Shown: positions 53,901-63,725, counted from the stretch's first letter. The stretch: 64,000 bases of DNA from Pelodera strongyloides (GCA_036852015.1 JAANDG010000441.1:1-64000), one strand, 5' to 3'. A program made the numbers and translations. The notes: generated by a model from the sequence alone, not told the origin.

Positions 53901-56253
53901 AGGCGAAGAGGGCCAGGATGCTGGTGGTCTGCTCAGAGAGTGGTATGCTGTGATCACTCGTGAAATCTTCAACCCCAACTACGCTCTGTTCATAACATCT
54001 CCTGGTGACCGTGTCACGTACATGATCAACAAGGCGTCGTACATCAACCCCGAGCATCTCGATTACTTCAAGGTTGGCTGTTTATGGTTGTTTGATATAT
54101 TAGATAGATACGGCGCAGCGTGGTACCATCTTGCTTAGCCACATCTACAGAGTTTTTTTTTTTTGAAGGGTTCTTTGTTTATTCTTCTTTTTTTGAGTGT
54201 TGTTGCTGTAAATTTTCAGTAGTGTAACCTTGAATGTTTAGTTCGTCGGACGTATTATTGCCAAGGCAATCTACGACAACAAACTCCTCGACTGCTACTT
54301 TACTCGGGCCTTCTACAAGCACATTCTCAATCTGCCTGTTCGGTACCAGGTGAGGGTTTATTTTTATTATGTTGCTGATCAATTTGCCTTTGCCCGGAAT
54401 CCTCTTGGTCCCTGGTTTCTCCACTCATGTCTTCCATGTTTAGGACCTCGAGAGCGAGGACCCATCATTCTACAACTCGCTCCAGTTTATTCTCGAGAAT
54501 CCTATCAATGAACTCGGTCTGGATCTGACCTTTACTTTGGAGGTGAGTGATTCATAACACTGACTTTGTTTGTAGTGACGCTGTGTGTGGGGTCCAACGG
54601 ATACCATCTTGAGTTTGACTGTATGGTCATTTCGATCGAACTTTGGAGTTTTGGAACTAGTATCTGATGTGCCTGGCTCGATCATAGATCATAGTTTATA
54701 CTTGATATATGTATTTATTTGTGCAGGTTGAAGAATTTGGTGTCCGCGAGCAGCGTGAACTGAAACCCGATGGTCACAACATTGCGGTCACCGATGAGAA
54801 CAAGGAGGAGTATGTGAAGCTGGTCTGCCAAATGAAAATGACTGGTGAGTTGTAGTTTGAACATTCGTCCAGATGCATATTTATTCGTTAATCGTTGTGT
54901 GTAAGTTAAATCATCATTTTTCTTGCACTGTTTGCTTCAGGTTCCATTCGCAAACAGCTCGACGCCTTCCTGTGCGGGTTCTACGAAATTATCCCCAAGA
55001 ATCTCATCTCGATGTTTAACGAACAGGTTGGTCATATCGTCATATTGATTTGTTTTTGTACGTCGATCTGACTTATTTCTGTTCGCGGTCCCGTTTTCCG
55101 GTTATCCACATTTATTATCAAATTCTTCATTTCATGCTGACTCAAACTAGCAATCACTTCTTTCAGGAGCTGGAACTGTTGATTTCGGGTCTCCCCGACC
55201 TGGATATTGATGACTTGGCCACCAACACTGAATATCGATCGTATACCAAGCAGAGTCCTCAGGCAAGTTGTTGTATAATTGTTTTATTGTATTCTTCACT
55301 TTGTTGTAGTAACTGTATCGGATTTCACTTCCTTTCCGTTTTTCTAACTTTGTATATTTGTATATTTATCTATTTAAATTATGCACGTTTCAGATTCAAT
55401 GGTTCTGGAGAGCGCTTCGTTCGTTTGAGCAAGAAGATCGTGCCAAGTTCCTGCAATTTGTCACCGGAACGAGCAAGGTTTGTCGAGTTTTTGACTTGTT
55501 TTCGTATTCCAATGTATGCTTTTTTGTGATTAGTATGGTGGAGATGGATACTACTTTAGTTTCTTGGTGTATGGAATCACAATCGCCAATTATTTTCTCA
55601 ATATATTGTTATATTAAATGACCCTTTGTGCTTTTCTACATTTAATACATTGTTATATTAAATGACTCTTTATGCTTGTATACTGTTTCCTTTTTAATTA
55701 TTGTGATTTCGAATAGGTTTTGTTGTCGCACCAGATGCTGAGATACAAAGATAGATAATCACTAATCTTAATCAAGCACTTAATAATTAATTTTTGTATG
55801 TTCGTTCAGGTGCCTCTGCAAGGCTTCGCTTCCCTTGAAGGAATGAATGGAATCCAGAAATTCTCAATCCATATGGACAGTCGAAGTGGAGACAGACTTC
55901 CCACCGCACACACTTGGTAAACTAATTGAGTTACTGTAGTTGTTGTTGTAGTTTGTGTAGCCTCAGTGAGATCATAGCGCGTACTCATTGGGCTTTCATC
56001 GTGATCAGAGTTGCATTGCGGTAATTATATATTTTTCAATTGTTTAGTTTAAAAATTGTAGGGTGTTTATGGGGACAGTGTCATTATGTAAAGGTAAAGT
56101 GATAAGGTGAAAACGTGGAAATTTTAAGGTCCTAATTTGGATACTTTCAGCTTTAATCAACTGGACCTACCGCAGTACGAATCGTACGAAAAGCTCAGGG
56201 ACACTCTGTTGACGGCTATCCGGGAATGCACGGAAGGATTCGGATTTGCATAA
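27904..56253 (+). CDS. eel-1: HUWE1/EEL-1 giant HECT E3 ubiquitin ligase
   Basis: A single gene of 94 short exons whose phases agree throughout (11,595 bases, 3,864 aa; human HUWE1 is about 4,370 aa). The first exon reads [15 protein letters not shown], matching the HUWE1 start MKVD. In order the protein has armadillo-like N-terminal repeats, a UBA domain (about 1302-1337), a WWE domain (about 1582-1640), a long acidic region (about 2141-2286), three ubiquitin-binding motifs (about 2691-2862), a Lys/Glu-rich helix, and a C-terminal HECT domain. The catalytic Cys is residue 3831, 33 residues from the end as in the human enzyme. HUWE1 ubiquitinates many substrates in nucleus and cytoplasm, including p53, MYC and MCL1 in mammals. 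A poly(A) signal AATAAA lies at 57086. Introns carry several MITEs. Individual exon edges could be off where two acceptors compete (for example at 30779 and 43574). Confidence 0.95.
28716..28886. mobile_element. Full-length foldback MITE in eel-1 intron 3, family 2
   Basis: 171 bases of near-perfect palindrome from TTAAAGCGAAATGCTAGCC to GGCTAGCATTTCGCTTTAA, TTAA at both ends. Almost identical to 10020-10192 in inverted orientation, with arms that would form a very long RNA hairpin in the pre-mRNA. Confidence 0.85.
31633..31690. repeat. (TTA)n microsatellite in eel-1 intron 11
   Basis: About 15 or more near-perfect tat/att units. Confidence 0.85.
34971..38865 (+). other. eel-1: eel-1 exons 23-34: solenoid between the N terminus and the UBA domain
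   Basis: Exons: 34971-35120, 35351-35428, 35579-35749, 36142-36357, 36679-36753, 36885-36944, 37117-37326, 37455-37564, 37680-37874, 38156-38325, 38519-38658, 38758-38865. The first exon is acidic ([16 protein letters not shown]), as at the same place in HUWE1. Later exons are mostly helical, with a Ser/Thr/Gln-rich linker in 37117-37326. Assigned by continuity of frame between recognised flanks. Confidence 0.8.
37977..38112. mobile_element. MITE in eel-1 intron 31, GGCCATATTCACCACTC termini
   Basis: A perfect 17-base terminal inverted repeat bounds 136 bases. The terminal core GGCCATATTCACCA is nearly the same as in the elements at 58107, 61376 and 5276. Confidence 0.8.
38898..39030. repeat. 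(TTGA)n microsatellite in eel-1 intron 34
   Basis: Long runs of gattgattgatt and aattgatt broken by short aa insertions. Confidence 0.9.
39117..39519 (+). other. eel-1: eel-1 exons 35-36: UBA domain
   Basis: [20 protein letters not shown] then [12 protein letters not shown] has the UBA signature: the MGF loop and the closing AxxYLI helix. Human HUWE1 has its UBA at the same relative place. It is split by a phase-0 intron at 39267-39411. UBA domains bind ubiquitin. Confidence 0.9.
39661..41040 (+). other. eel-1: eel-1 exons 37-41: linker and helical region before WWE
   Basis: Exons: 39661-39837, 40030-40203, 40322-40444, 40556-40653, 40936-41040. A Pro/Ala/Ser-rich linker is followed by helical sequence ([31 protein letters not shown]) matching the HUWE1 segment that ends LLLIDFYEK just before its WWE domain. 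Confidence 0.8.
40701..40869. mobile_element. TTAAAGCG family 1 MITE in eel-1 intron 40
   Basis: Intact termini: TTAAAGCGAAATACCGGCC on the left, GGCCAGTATTTCGCTTTAA on the right, about 169 bases. TTAA at both ends. Confidence 0.85.
41206..41659 (+). other. eel-1: eel-1 exons 42-43: WWE domain
   Basis: [20 protein letters not shown] followed by [20 protein letters not shown] matches the HUWE1 WWE domain. It has the two Trp and the conserved Y-S hydrophobic strand pattern. WWE domains bind poly-ADP-ribose in some ligases; that role is not tested here. Confidence 0.85.
42618..42789. mobile_element. TTAAAGC foldback MITE in eel-1 intron 46, diverged
   Basis: Inverted arms around gcatatgatacacatatcct and its partner, with ends TTAAAGCCGTATTGTACACA and (inverted) ...ACAATACTGCTTTAA. 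Layout is as in the family-2 elements at 10020 and 28716, but the arms are diverged. Confidence 0.75.
43149..43179. repeat. Perfect 13-bp hairpin in eel-1 intron 47
   Basis: GAACCACCTCCGG and CCGGAGGTGGTTC flank a five-base loop. The following ttatgccctgggta also occurs at about 3378, pointing to a dispersed element. Confidence 0.65.
44862..46812 (+). other. eel-1: eel-1 exons 54-61: acidic region and junction
   Basis: Exons: 44862-44948, 45055-45183, 45374-45460, 45569-45676, 45852-45965, 46162-46287, 46592-46666, 46747-46812. Exons 55-58 are dominated by Asp and Glu, with runs such as [19 protein letters not shown]1 has a comparable acidic tract between its BH3-like and UBM regions. Confidence 0.85.
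46305..46483. mobile_element. TTAAAGCG family 1 MITE in eel-1 intron 59
   Basis: Termini TTAAAGCGAAATACCGGTC and GGCTGGTATTTCGCTTTAA bound 179 bases. The interior (gcaacctatgcaactgagca...) is related to the copy at 23164. Confidence 0.85.
46915..48584 (+). other. eel-1: eel-1 exons 62-68: linker region before the UBMs
   Basis: Exons: 46915-47064, 47199-47366, 47461-47528, 47723-47841, 47952-48007, 48105-48236, 48332-48584. It starts with a conserved-looking block ([15 protein letters not shown]) and continues as a low-complexity acidic and Pro/Ala/Gln-rich linker ([21 protein letters not shown]). Confidence 0.8.
48757..49672 (+). other. eel-1: eel-1 exons 69-71: three ubiquitin-binding motifs (UBM)
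   Basis: Exons 48757-48899, 49189-49467 and 49580-49672 carry [37 protein letters not shown] and [19 protein letters not shown]. These are three LP-centred helical motifs, as in HUWE1 (GVDPSFLAALPDDIRREVL and so on). UBMs contact ubiquitin and support chain building. Confidence 0.9.
49786..52422 (+). other. eel-1: eel-1 exons 72-81: region between UBMs and the charged helix
   Basis: Exons: 49786-50010, 50128-50229, 50351-50435, 50571-50704, 50907-50984, 51069-51176, 51349-51507, 51763-51906, 52069-52149, 52306-52422. Recognisable HUWE1 matches: [38 protein letters not shown] and [11 protein letters not shown]. Confidence 0.85.
52520..53154 (+). other. eel-1: eel-1 exons 82-83: charged helix and conserved block before HECT
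   Basis: Exon 52520-52726 encodes [20 protein letters not shown] followed by a Lys/Glu-rich helix. Exon 52842-53154 contains [20 protein letters not shown] and [18 protein letters not shown], among the best-conserved HUWE1 sequences outside HECT. Confidence 0.9.
53347..56253 (+). other. eel-1: eel-1 exons 84-94: HECT catalytic domain
   Basis: Exons: 53347-53509, 53638-53759, 53903-54072, 54242-54349, 54444-54542, 54727-54844, 54941-55026, 55167-55262, 55394-55477, 55810-55916, 56151-56253. Conserved blocks in order: [75 protein letters not shown], and [14 protein letters not shown] with the catalytic Cys. That Cys codon (TG|C) is split by the last intron. The protein ends EGFGFA. The intron after 55262 has a GC donor. 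Confidence 0.97.
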
Positions 56254-57268
56254 ATGCGACTGTTTGTGGTTTGTGAACGATTAGCACGTCTTTTTCCTTA
56301 TATCCAACATTCTTTTTTTGTCAGTTTGAGTTTATCTCTATTTGTTGTCTTCAGCATGCAAAACGCGTAAGACAGTCCTGTAGTTTGCTTCTGTGGAAAT
56401 TTTATTATTGATTGAAGCGTTTTTTAGTGTAGTTGTATTGAATGGGTTTTGATATTCTTTCGCTTGCTTCATTTTACAGTAAGATTTCAACTTGAGACTG
56501 TCTCGCGTGTTGCTTCCCCCTACTTTTTTTTGTGAATCCCTGTGCCTTTTTTTCTTGTAGTCACTTTTTACTGCATTGTATATTATTTGGCTCTGTTTTT
56601 TTGCAAACGAAAATAGTTGTGACGCTCGATTCTGCCTCGTTATATGTCCATATATCAAGACTTTTTTTTATTTCTTTTGATATTTTTTCTTGCAGCAAGT
56701 CTTTATTTTCTCTTTTCACTCTCCTAATCATGTACTATTTTGCTGGCGGGTTCCCTCTAGTGATTTCTATCTCCTATCTTTTTCCTCTGTATCTATGGTA
56801 AAGGTAATAAGTAGTTTCGGGAGCTATTTTAGATGATCACATTTGTTGCTTTTATGCTTTACTTGTTTTATTCTGTTCAACTCTCGGGGGTAGATGAGCA
56901 AAGGAGCTTTGGAGTTGTTCTTTTTTTTTATTCTTTACTTACTTGACTTGCTTCTTTTTTTAAAGGGAATAGAGCTCTACTTATTATTTGTACTTTGGTT
57001 GATGTTACTGTAGCTGTGGATCTATTCCCTTTAAAAATGTTTTACTCAAAACGTTTCTATTCCCCGCAAACAATGTGTACATTGTAATAAATGTTCTTTT
57101 GATATAATGTAGAGTTTTTTTGCGATCAGGATCGATTTCGGTTGTACCAATGTTTTGACTATTTGGGAGTTTCTATGCGGAGTGAGAACAAGTATTTGAG
57201 TGGTGTTTATATGAGTGTCTTATTTATGTTTATTTTTTGGGTTATTTATGGTTAAGTGTCATTAAGGG
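56254..57268 (+). other. 3' UTR of eel-1 and spacer to TIM21
   Basis: T-rich sequence without exons. AATAAA at 57086-57091 is a good poly(A) signal, only about 180 bases before the TIM21 start. Open frames here come from T-rich sequence. Confidence 0.55.
57086..57091 (+). terminator. Poly(A) signal AATAAA, probable end of eel-1
   Basis: Canonical hexamer about 830 bases after the stop codon, and the last AATAAA before TIM21. Cleavage is expected 10-20 bases downstream. Confidence 0.5.
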
Positions 57269-59680
57269 ATGCTACCGGCACAAGGTCTTCTGCGCGTGCC
57301 AATTCTACTGTCAGAAAGTCAACTACAAAGGATCTCAGCGGTTTATTCAATCAAGCTTCTTAGGGTTGGTTTTCTTTTTTCTTTCCGGTTTATTCTTGTA
57401 AACGGGCTTGCATGCACTGCATCGGCCTTTGATATTGATTCTAGAGAACGCGAGGGGAGGGGGCTACTGTGCACGCAATAATGATGGCTGTGCAATGTTT
57501 CATCTATGTATTTGCGGTTCGGATTACCTTTTCTGCTTCTGTTTTCTTATATCTTTGGTTCCAGATAACTTCTCCTCAGAATTGCATTACTTCTCAACGG
57601 TTCTATGCTGATGACGGGAAGAAAGGAGACAAGCCAGTGCAGGTATACCTTCAATTGTTGTATTGAATTAACTGTAAGTTATACTTTGGTTTACTGATCG
57701 CAGAAACATCAGTTATTCTACTAAACATTTCGCCGTGGTACTTTCGCCGAACGATGTTATTTAGTGAGGAGACATCTACTCCATGAACATACTGTACATC
57801 ATATTGGACCAATTGGACATTATTTCAGAAAGCAGATTCAGGAAGTTCGAACATCCAGCAACACGGGCAATATCGCTCTGTTCTGGAAGAAGTGCTAATT
57901 CAGGAGAAGAAGAAGCCAACGACATTCACGGGAAAGGTAGGACAAATGAGAGGGGAAATGTATGAATCGCCGAAATTTTGGGCTTATTTTGCATGCTATC
58001 CAATTTTTTTCAGTTGTGAGATACATAAAACTAGCGCCGTGGAACTCATCGAAGGATTTGGTTTGGCGAGGGCCGAAATGGTGAAGTAGTAGAGGAAGTA
58101 ACCAGCGGCCGTATTCACCAACACGCAGGGAGCCCTCCCTCGCCTCCCCAGGGGGCTAAAGAGTGCGAGAGCAGAGGAGATGCAGAGCGCTCGTGAGCCT
58201 AGGGAGCCTAGGGAGGGCTTCCTCTGTGTTGATGAATAAGGCCTCAGGAAGTAACATGTTTATTGTTCGACGAGAAGTTAACACAATTCAGGAGGGTTCT
58301 GAAGTTTTGTGATGCACACGAGTTGTTGAATGGAGGACTTTGACGTTAATTTTTAGGTGGCTGAAAAGGCAGAGAACACGTTCCTGTACTCGATAGTAGC
58401 TGGTTCAGTTGCACTACTCGGAGTTTTCGCTTATTTCCTACTCCAGGTAACATTATTTATACAATTAACCTCTGGTCTTTGTGGTAAAACTTGCTGAAGT
58501 CATAATCTAAGAGTTACATGGGGATTTGAGTGTTTGTTTGCTTTGTTTTTTTCGGTAATTTCGGTTCCATGCTTGAATTGTTCCTTCAGGAATTCTTCGC
58601 TGAGGACAGCCCACAATTGATCTACAGTCGGTTAGGGACTTTTAAATTTTATTTCAAATTTATTGGGCTGTATGGTTTCAAGTTTCAAGAGTAAGGTATA
58701 TATTAGTATACCACGTTATTATAGAGTTTGTCAATAACTTTTTCTTACTTCGATTGTTTAGTTTCCAATCTACAGTACTAACGTCGAATCCTTAATTTTT
58801 GCAGTGCGCTGAAAATGGTGCAGAACGATGGTCGATGTCAGGATCTTTTTGGCTCTTCAATTAAGGGTTTTGGAGAAGAGACGTCAAGAGGTCGGAGAAG
58901 GCATGTGGCCCATCACAAGTACGAGAAGGACGGCAAGCAGCGGATCCGGGTACTCTTCCACATCAAGGTAGGGTGATTTGTAGATGTATGGATTATCGAT
59001 TGCGAAGCACTTATCGTTTGCAAGACATTAGTTTCCTCTACCGTTATTGGGGAAGTGTCGGGGTTATAATGTGATTCTTGTTCTGCTCATTAAAGGTGTA
59101 TGTGCTCATTAAAGATGTATGTGCTTATAAACAGTTTTTATTGCCAATATCTGTATTTCCTTTTTTTGAAGTACATTTTCAAGCTCACGCACACGTTTGA
59201 AGAAATCTGTGTATGCAAATTCGTATTAATTGGCTTGTTGTAAAAACACAGCAATTTTACTGGTTGGAGAAAAGAGTGATCGTTATTACTTATTTCATGT
59301 GTGTATAGGGTGACCGCGATGAGGGAACCGCCCAAGTGGAAACGGAATACAGGGACGGTATTTGGGAGTATCGGTAAGATTTATTTTTAACGATTGATAT
59401 AGTAAGTTGCGCTAGATTTTTTTGTAATTTATGTGTAATTTATTCAAAACGCAAAGGCGTTTATATAGTACACTCGTACACTGGTTAGCCAGTGCAGTAA
59501 TGAGTATGTTTTTATCGTCAGTGTCGGTTCTTCTCCAATTTGTTGAAGGATGTGGCTAGTTTACTTCAAAACAAACTGTGAACTGAAGGCATGTTATTAT
59601 TCTTGTTTAGGTTCTTGATAGTTGATACGAAGACCCGACCACGGACTACCCATGTCTTAATCGACAACAGAGTCGATTGA
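57269..59680 (+). CDS. TIMM21: Mitochondrial import protein TIM21
   Basis: Eight exons: 57269-57364, 57565-57642, 57829-57936, 58357-58446, 58590-58630, 58805-58967, 59309-59373, 59611-59680 (711 bases, 236 aa; human TIMM21 is 248). The N terminus is basic and hydrophobic without acidic residues for its first 15 positions, as in a matrix-targeting presequence. Exon 4 carries the membrane helix (IVAGSVALLGVFAYFLL). Then follow FFAEDSPQLIYSRALKMVQ, FGSSIKGFGEETSRGRRRHV and KYEKDGKQRIRVLFHIKG, matching the human domain (IYGRALE, FGESVKGYGEVTRRGRRQHV). It ends VLIDNRVD. TIM21 sits in the inner membrane with its domain in the intermembrane space, links TOM to TIM23, and helps assemble respiratory complexes. 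The first splice (57364 to 57565) is the least certain. Confidence 0.93.
58107..58243. mobile_element. MITE in TIM21 intron 3, GGCC-TTCACCA family
   Basis: Ends GGCCGTATTCACCAACACGC and (inverted) GTGTTGATGAATAAGGCC, about 137 bases. Closely related to 61376-61503, including the interior ggggctaaagagtgcgagag. Confidence 0.75.
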
Positions 59681-60457
59681 TTTATTGATTGAATTTGTAA
59701 GTTTGTTAGGCTAGCTGATTGTTACATCTAGGTATGTTTCTGTTTGGTTTTAGAAGATCTGCTTATCATTTATGTATATTAATAGAATTTAACGCGCAGA
59801 GAATTATAGTACACTGACGTTGCCTCACGTTTTTAAACGGGCGCCATATATTATCTTTTGTTTTGTATTCGGCTTCGTACTTTATTTATTATGTAGGATA
59901 ATTCGTAGGCTTAGTGTGTAGTTTAAATATACTTCTAATTAAGTTCACAAAAAGTTTTGAAAATAGAAGAGAAAATTAAGTGCTTGGCTAATTATTATGA
60001 TTGTTGGACGAGGTATTGTCGTGCAGAGTTTTCGATCAAATTTTTTGTATTATAAAAGTTTTGTATTGCTTTGACGATTGCATTGAAATGCGAATTGAAA
60101 GTGTTTGTGGCACTTACAGTATCTGCTGTTGAGTTGATTAATGTCTTCCCCACTACCGTAGTAGAGTTAGTATCCAGACATTGTGGAGACTACCGTAGTC
60201 GGTCCAGTATCTAGACAAAGTGTGAGACATGCATAGTTTGGTCGGTTCACTATTAAATTTGTTCGGTTTTCAGTTGTTATGAATTCATTTATCGGATCTG
60301 GTGGCTAAATTTATGTGTATCGCTTTAATAACCTATATCACTTTGATGAGTTTTCCCTTGTGTTTTGTCTGTGCTAGTGACTTCTTCGTGTTCAATTTTC
60401 TCGTGTGATTGCTCATAATCCTCATTGAAAGTAGTTTAATTACCTTCTTAATTGTAG
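59681..60457 (+). other. Spacer between TIM21 and ATP synthase e
   Basis: AT-rich, no exons. It should hold the TIM21 3' UTR. A polypyrimidine-ttgtag acceptor ends exactly at the next ATG (60458). Confidence 0.5.
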
Positions 60458-61798
60458 ATGCCAGCCCCAATTCATCCTAACACGGTCGTTCTCCCTCAGC
60501 CGATTGCCGTCTCTCCCCTCATCAGAGCCGGAAGATGGGGCGCTCTCGCTCTTGGAGTTGTTTGGGGTAGGTTGCATCAAGTTAGATATAGCTAAAAACG
60601 AGAAGGCAGGGTGTTTGTGATACCTATGTTAGGCAACTGCTCATGTATTTTGTGCGTAAACGGTTGCATATATAATACAAGGAAAACTGGTGTTTGGCAT
60701 GCTTCACAAACTCCGAAACCCCGCCTGCTATAGTTGAATTAATGAGCTAAACGAGAAGTGGCTTGTGCCTACTAAAAATTACTTAATTTGTGACTGAAAG
60801 GAAGAATTGGAGGTTGCGGTTTCGCAGCGTTGGTAAATGTAAAAGTCAAGATATCAATTTTATCATGCCGACATAACGTTATGTTTCACGCGCTCTTTTT
60901 CTTTGTTGTCCGCTTCTTGAGAACATTACATCACGGTAGTGTGGTTCCAGCTAGATATGTCTCTAGGGTCGTATAATATGTAAAGAGTGTGGTGTTCATT
61001 TATTTATGTATCCATGATGGTATATGGTAATGCTACAGTATTCTTTTTGTTTGAGGAGCCTACCGTCTCACGGCGATCCGTGAGTATCACGCTGACATCC
61101 GTGAGTGGGATCATGAGAAGGCGGTTGTAGCTGCTGAGGAGGCCAGCAAGAAGAAGAAGTGGTTGGCCAAGGATGAGATGAGATATCTCATGAAGGTGGG
61201 TAGAGGGCTAAGCTCTTGCTTATATATGAGTATGTTTACATAAAAAGCCTAAGTTTAGCGGAGATGTCATATTTATGTTTTCAAATCTGAATATAAAATT
61301 TGTTTTCCATTCTAATGGGACATCATCCGCGGTATTCTTTTATTTGTATTAGGGTGTTACTTGGTTGTCTTCTGAGGCCGCATTCACCAACACGCATGGA
61401 GTTCCCTGGCCTCCCCGGGGAGCTAAAGAGTGCCAGAGCAGAAGAGATTCAGAGCGCACGTGCAAGCCTAGGGAGGGGTTCCATGTGTGTTGGTGAATAC
61501 GGACTCTGTGCTCTGAGCAGGTTGTTCCTTGTCGAGATTCATGTATCTGTAATTTATCTGTCACTTTCCTATGTTTCACAGGCATAGTTTGGTTTTGTTT
61601 TTAGCTACTTTTTGTTATTAACGCTGCTGCTTCAGCTAGGATTCTAGGATCTCAGATCGCATAAACGTGGGTAACCCTAATAAGCCGAATATCGTTTACA
61701 GTTTGTGATTTGATGTGTTTCCTTTGCAGGTGGTCAACATTCCATTCGAGGAGGGAGTTGCTCAATTCGGAGTGGAGGATCTCTACAGAGAGGAATAG
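60458..61798 (+). CDS. ATP5ME: ATP synthase subunit e, mitochondrial
   Basis: Three exons: 60458-60566, 61056-61195, 61730-61798 (318 bases, 105 aa). The protein begins MPAPIHPNTVVLPQPIAVSP. It then has one membrane segment (RWGALALGVVWGAYRL, with small residues spaced as in the GxxxG-type dimerisation motif of subunit e). A charged helix follows (REYHADIREWDHEKAVVAAE, KKKKWLAKDEMRYLMK). Subunit e is a small inner-membrane subunit of the F1Fo ATP synthase needed for dimer formation and cristae shape. The ATG directly follows an acceptor (ttgtag), so the mRNA is probably trans-spliced at the start codon. Assigned from layout and remembered nematode subunit e sequence. Confidence 0.85.
61376..61503. 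mobile_element. MITE in ATP synthase e intron 2, GGCC-TTCACCA family
   Basis: Ends GGCCGCATTCACCAACACGC and (inverted) GTGTTGGTGAATACGGAC, about 128 bases. Similar throughout to the copy at 58107-58243. Confidence 0.8.
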
Positions 61799-61974
61799 AT
61801 TGAATTAGAGTCGTTGTTTTTATGAGCAGATAAAGAGTTTCTATATAAATATCGATTGGTTGTTGTATCGTTGGTTTGACACCCCACACCACATTGTGTA
61901 TCGTTTGCTGCATTTCGCAGCTTGTGGTTTGCGTTTGATGAATTTGATTTAAATTCTGTTTATTTAATAGTATC

Positions 61975-61994
61975 CTTTGTTTTGACATTTGTAG
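61975..61994 (+). promoter_or_regulatory. Probable trans-splice acceptor for the SRR1 gene
   Basis: tcctttgttttgacatttgt followed by ag is a pyrimidine-rich acceptor ending at about 61993, a few bases before the ATG at 62000 and about 195 bases after the stop of the upstream gene. This is the spacing expected inside a nematode operon. Confidence 0.45.
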
Positions 61995-61999
61995 CACTA

Positions 62000-63725
62000 A
62001 TGGAGAGCGATGGGTTTGTGCTCGTTGAAAGCAAACGGTCGTCGAAACGAAGAACCGCTAAGATGAACAGGACGGAGTGTAGCGTCTCGGAGATTTCCGT
62101 CGCTCTAGAATCAGCGAGAAAAATGGTCGTGAACTCCCAGATGGGGTTGGTTTATTCAAAATGATCTTGTTCTTAGCGGATTTTGTTCCATTTTTGTTGG
62201 ATACCATGATGGATTGTTCAGTGCTGTTGACTTTCTGTAATGGGTATAGTTTTGACGAGCTATCTTTGGAGGGACCGTTGAGGATATCTTTTGATTTATA
62301 GGTGTAGGTCTGGGTATATAGTCGCTAAATGTTAGGTTCGCTTTTACGGACCATTTGTCATGTTTTGTATGGAAGCTCATACTGTAGTTTTCAGTGAATG
62401 GGTCGAGAGGCAACTAACTCGCTTCACTGATGGATGTCCGTTAACCAGAATCCTATTGGTTGGCAACGGTCATTTTGACGATAAGTGGGAGGCTGGCGCA
62501 CACCAACTTGCACTTGTCATGCAAATTTATGAAGCGTTTGGACGCCCGGAAATTGTTTTCCAAGTAAGATTGGTTTCTTGCCGATGTCTTGAACAGCAGC
62601 TTGACGACGCGTGATAATTGTGTTGGTTTCGCTAACCTGTGCAGTAGTGTACACGAAAACAATCGTGTTTTTTGTATGTTTTCGGCGAACTCTTCATTAC
62701 CGTTCTCACTTTATAATGGAAAAGCAGTTGAAGTTTATTTATCATATGTTTTCCTACTGTCTTAATTGTTTTGTGTTTTTCGGGAACCATGTCTATCGCC
62801 ATCGGAACGTGAATGGTTGACGACATCGTTGGAAAACTGCACTATGCGAGATTCGGATGACCTGTTAATACCGTATGCCGGACCCGGATTCGAATTGGTC
62901 GTGGTCATTCATGGGGTATGTCCTTTGCTTGTTGTTGTTTTATGAGTTCCTTATCTATGGGCATATGCCCTAGATAAATTGTCTTTTAAGAGAGAGGGAA
63001 AAGGAATTCAGATACGATATTTACTTGATATTCCATTCCAATAAAATCTTTGAAGGCGTCAGACATTCCGCTCACACGTCCACTTGAAAGCCCCTAGATA
63101 CACGCGTCTCGTTTATGTCATACATAAGTTTTGTCAACTCTCAGGTTCATTCCCTGCTCAACGATTACTTGTGGCAGAACTGGTCGGCTGAATCACTGAG
63201 TAAAACTATGTTTATTGCGAATGATTATGGAAATGGCTTAACTGGAATGAGCGAGGCCAACCAGAGATCATATCAGGCATTACAGGTATTTTCTTAATAC
63301 GAATTTACGAATTTCACTTTTTTTCGTAAACACTGTCTTAGGTTAGGTCCTATGCATTTTATAGGACTCACACCCCGTTTCCCATTTCCAGTACTGATTG
63401 TAACTGGCGCACCTATTCTAGTCATTGTAGGAGCGTCTAATCGTTTCATATACCGTTTACAATATATTCCCTTACACGGCACGACGGCAGTAGCTGTGCT
63501 TCTCTCCTCTGACTGCATTTGCTTACAGTTATGTCGGAATTACAGCTTCTGTATATGTTGTATTTTCTTCAGGCATTCTCGTCTCTTTGTCGATCAGTCC
63601 AACTGCCCACATACTGTCGTCATCCATTGATATTCCACGACACATCTCTACTACATTTACCGTCAGACAGGGTTTTACCAGATATTTCCCCGGCACGACC
63701 GGTATATGAGCCCCAAGTTGGTTAA
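62000..63725 (+). CDS. SRRD: SRR1-domain protein
   Basis: Five exons: 62000-62145, 62395-62563,62784-62915, 63145-63285, 63573-63725 (741 bases, 246 aa). It opens MESDGFVLVESKRSSKRR, like SRR1 proteins, then ILLVGNGHFDDKWEAGAHQL and ALVMQIYEAF (the G-x-G and QLA helix of the SRR1 domain). Later come SPSEREWL and VHSLLNDYLWQNW, matching the family's LYxxLLWxNW block. SRR1 was found as a circadian and light-signalling factor in plants; in animals its role is poorly known (haem and clock links reported). The acceptor before exon 3 reads tttttcGG instead of AG, although frame and family match continue across it (see findings). Confidence 0.82.

Noticed and set aside
58014..58090. Frame after a tttcag in TIM21 intron 3
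   Set aside because: Splicing exon 57829-57936 directly to 58357 keeps phase and family match; including this segment brings stop codons.
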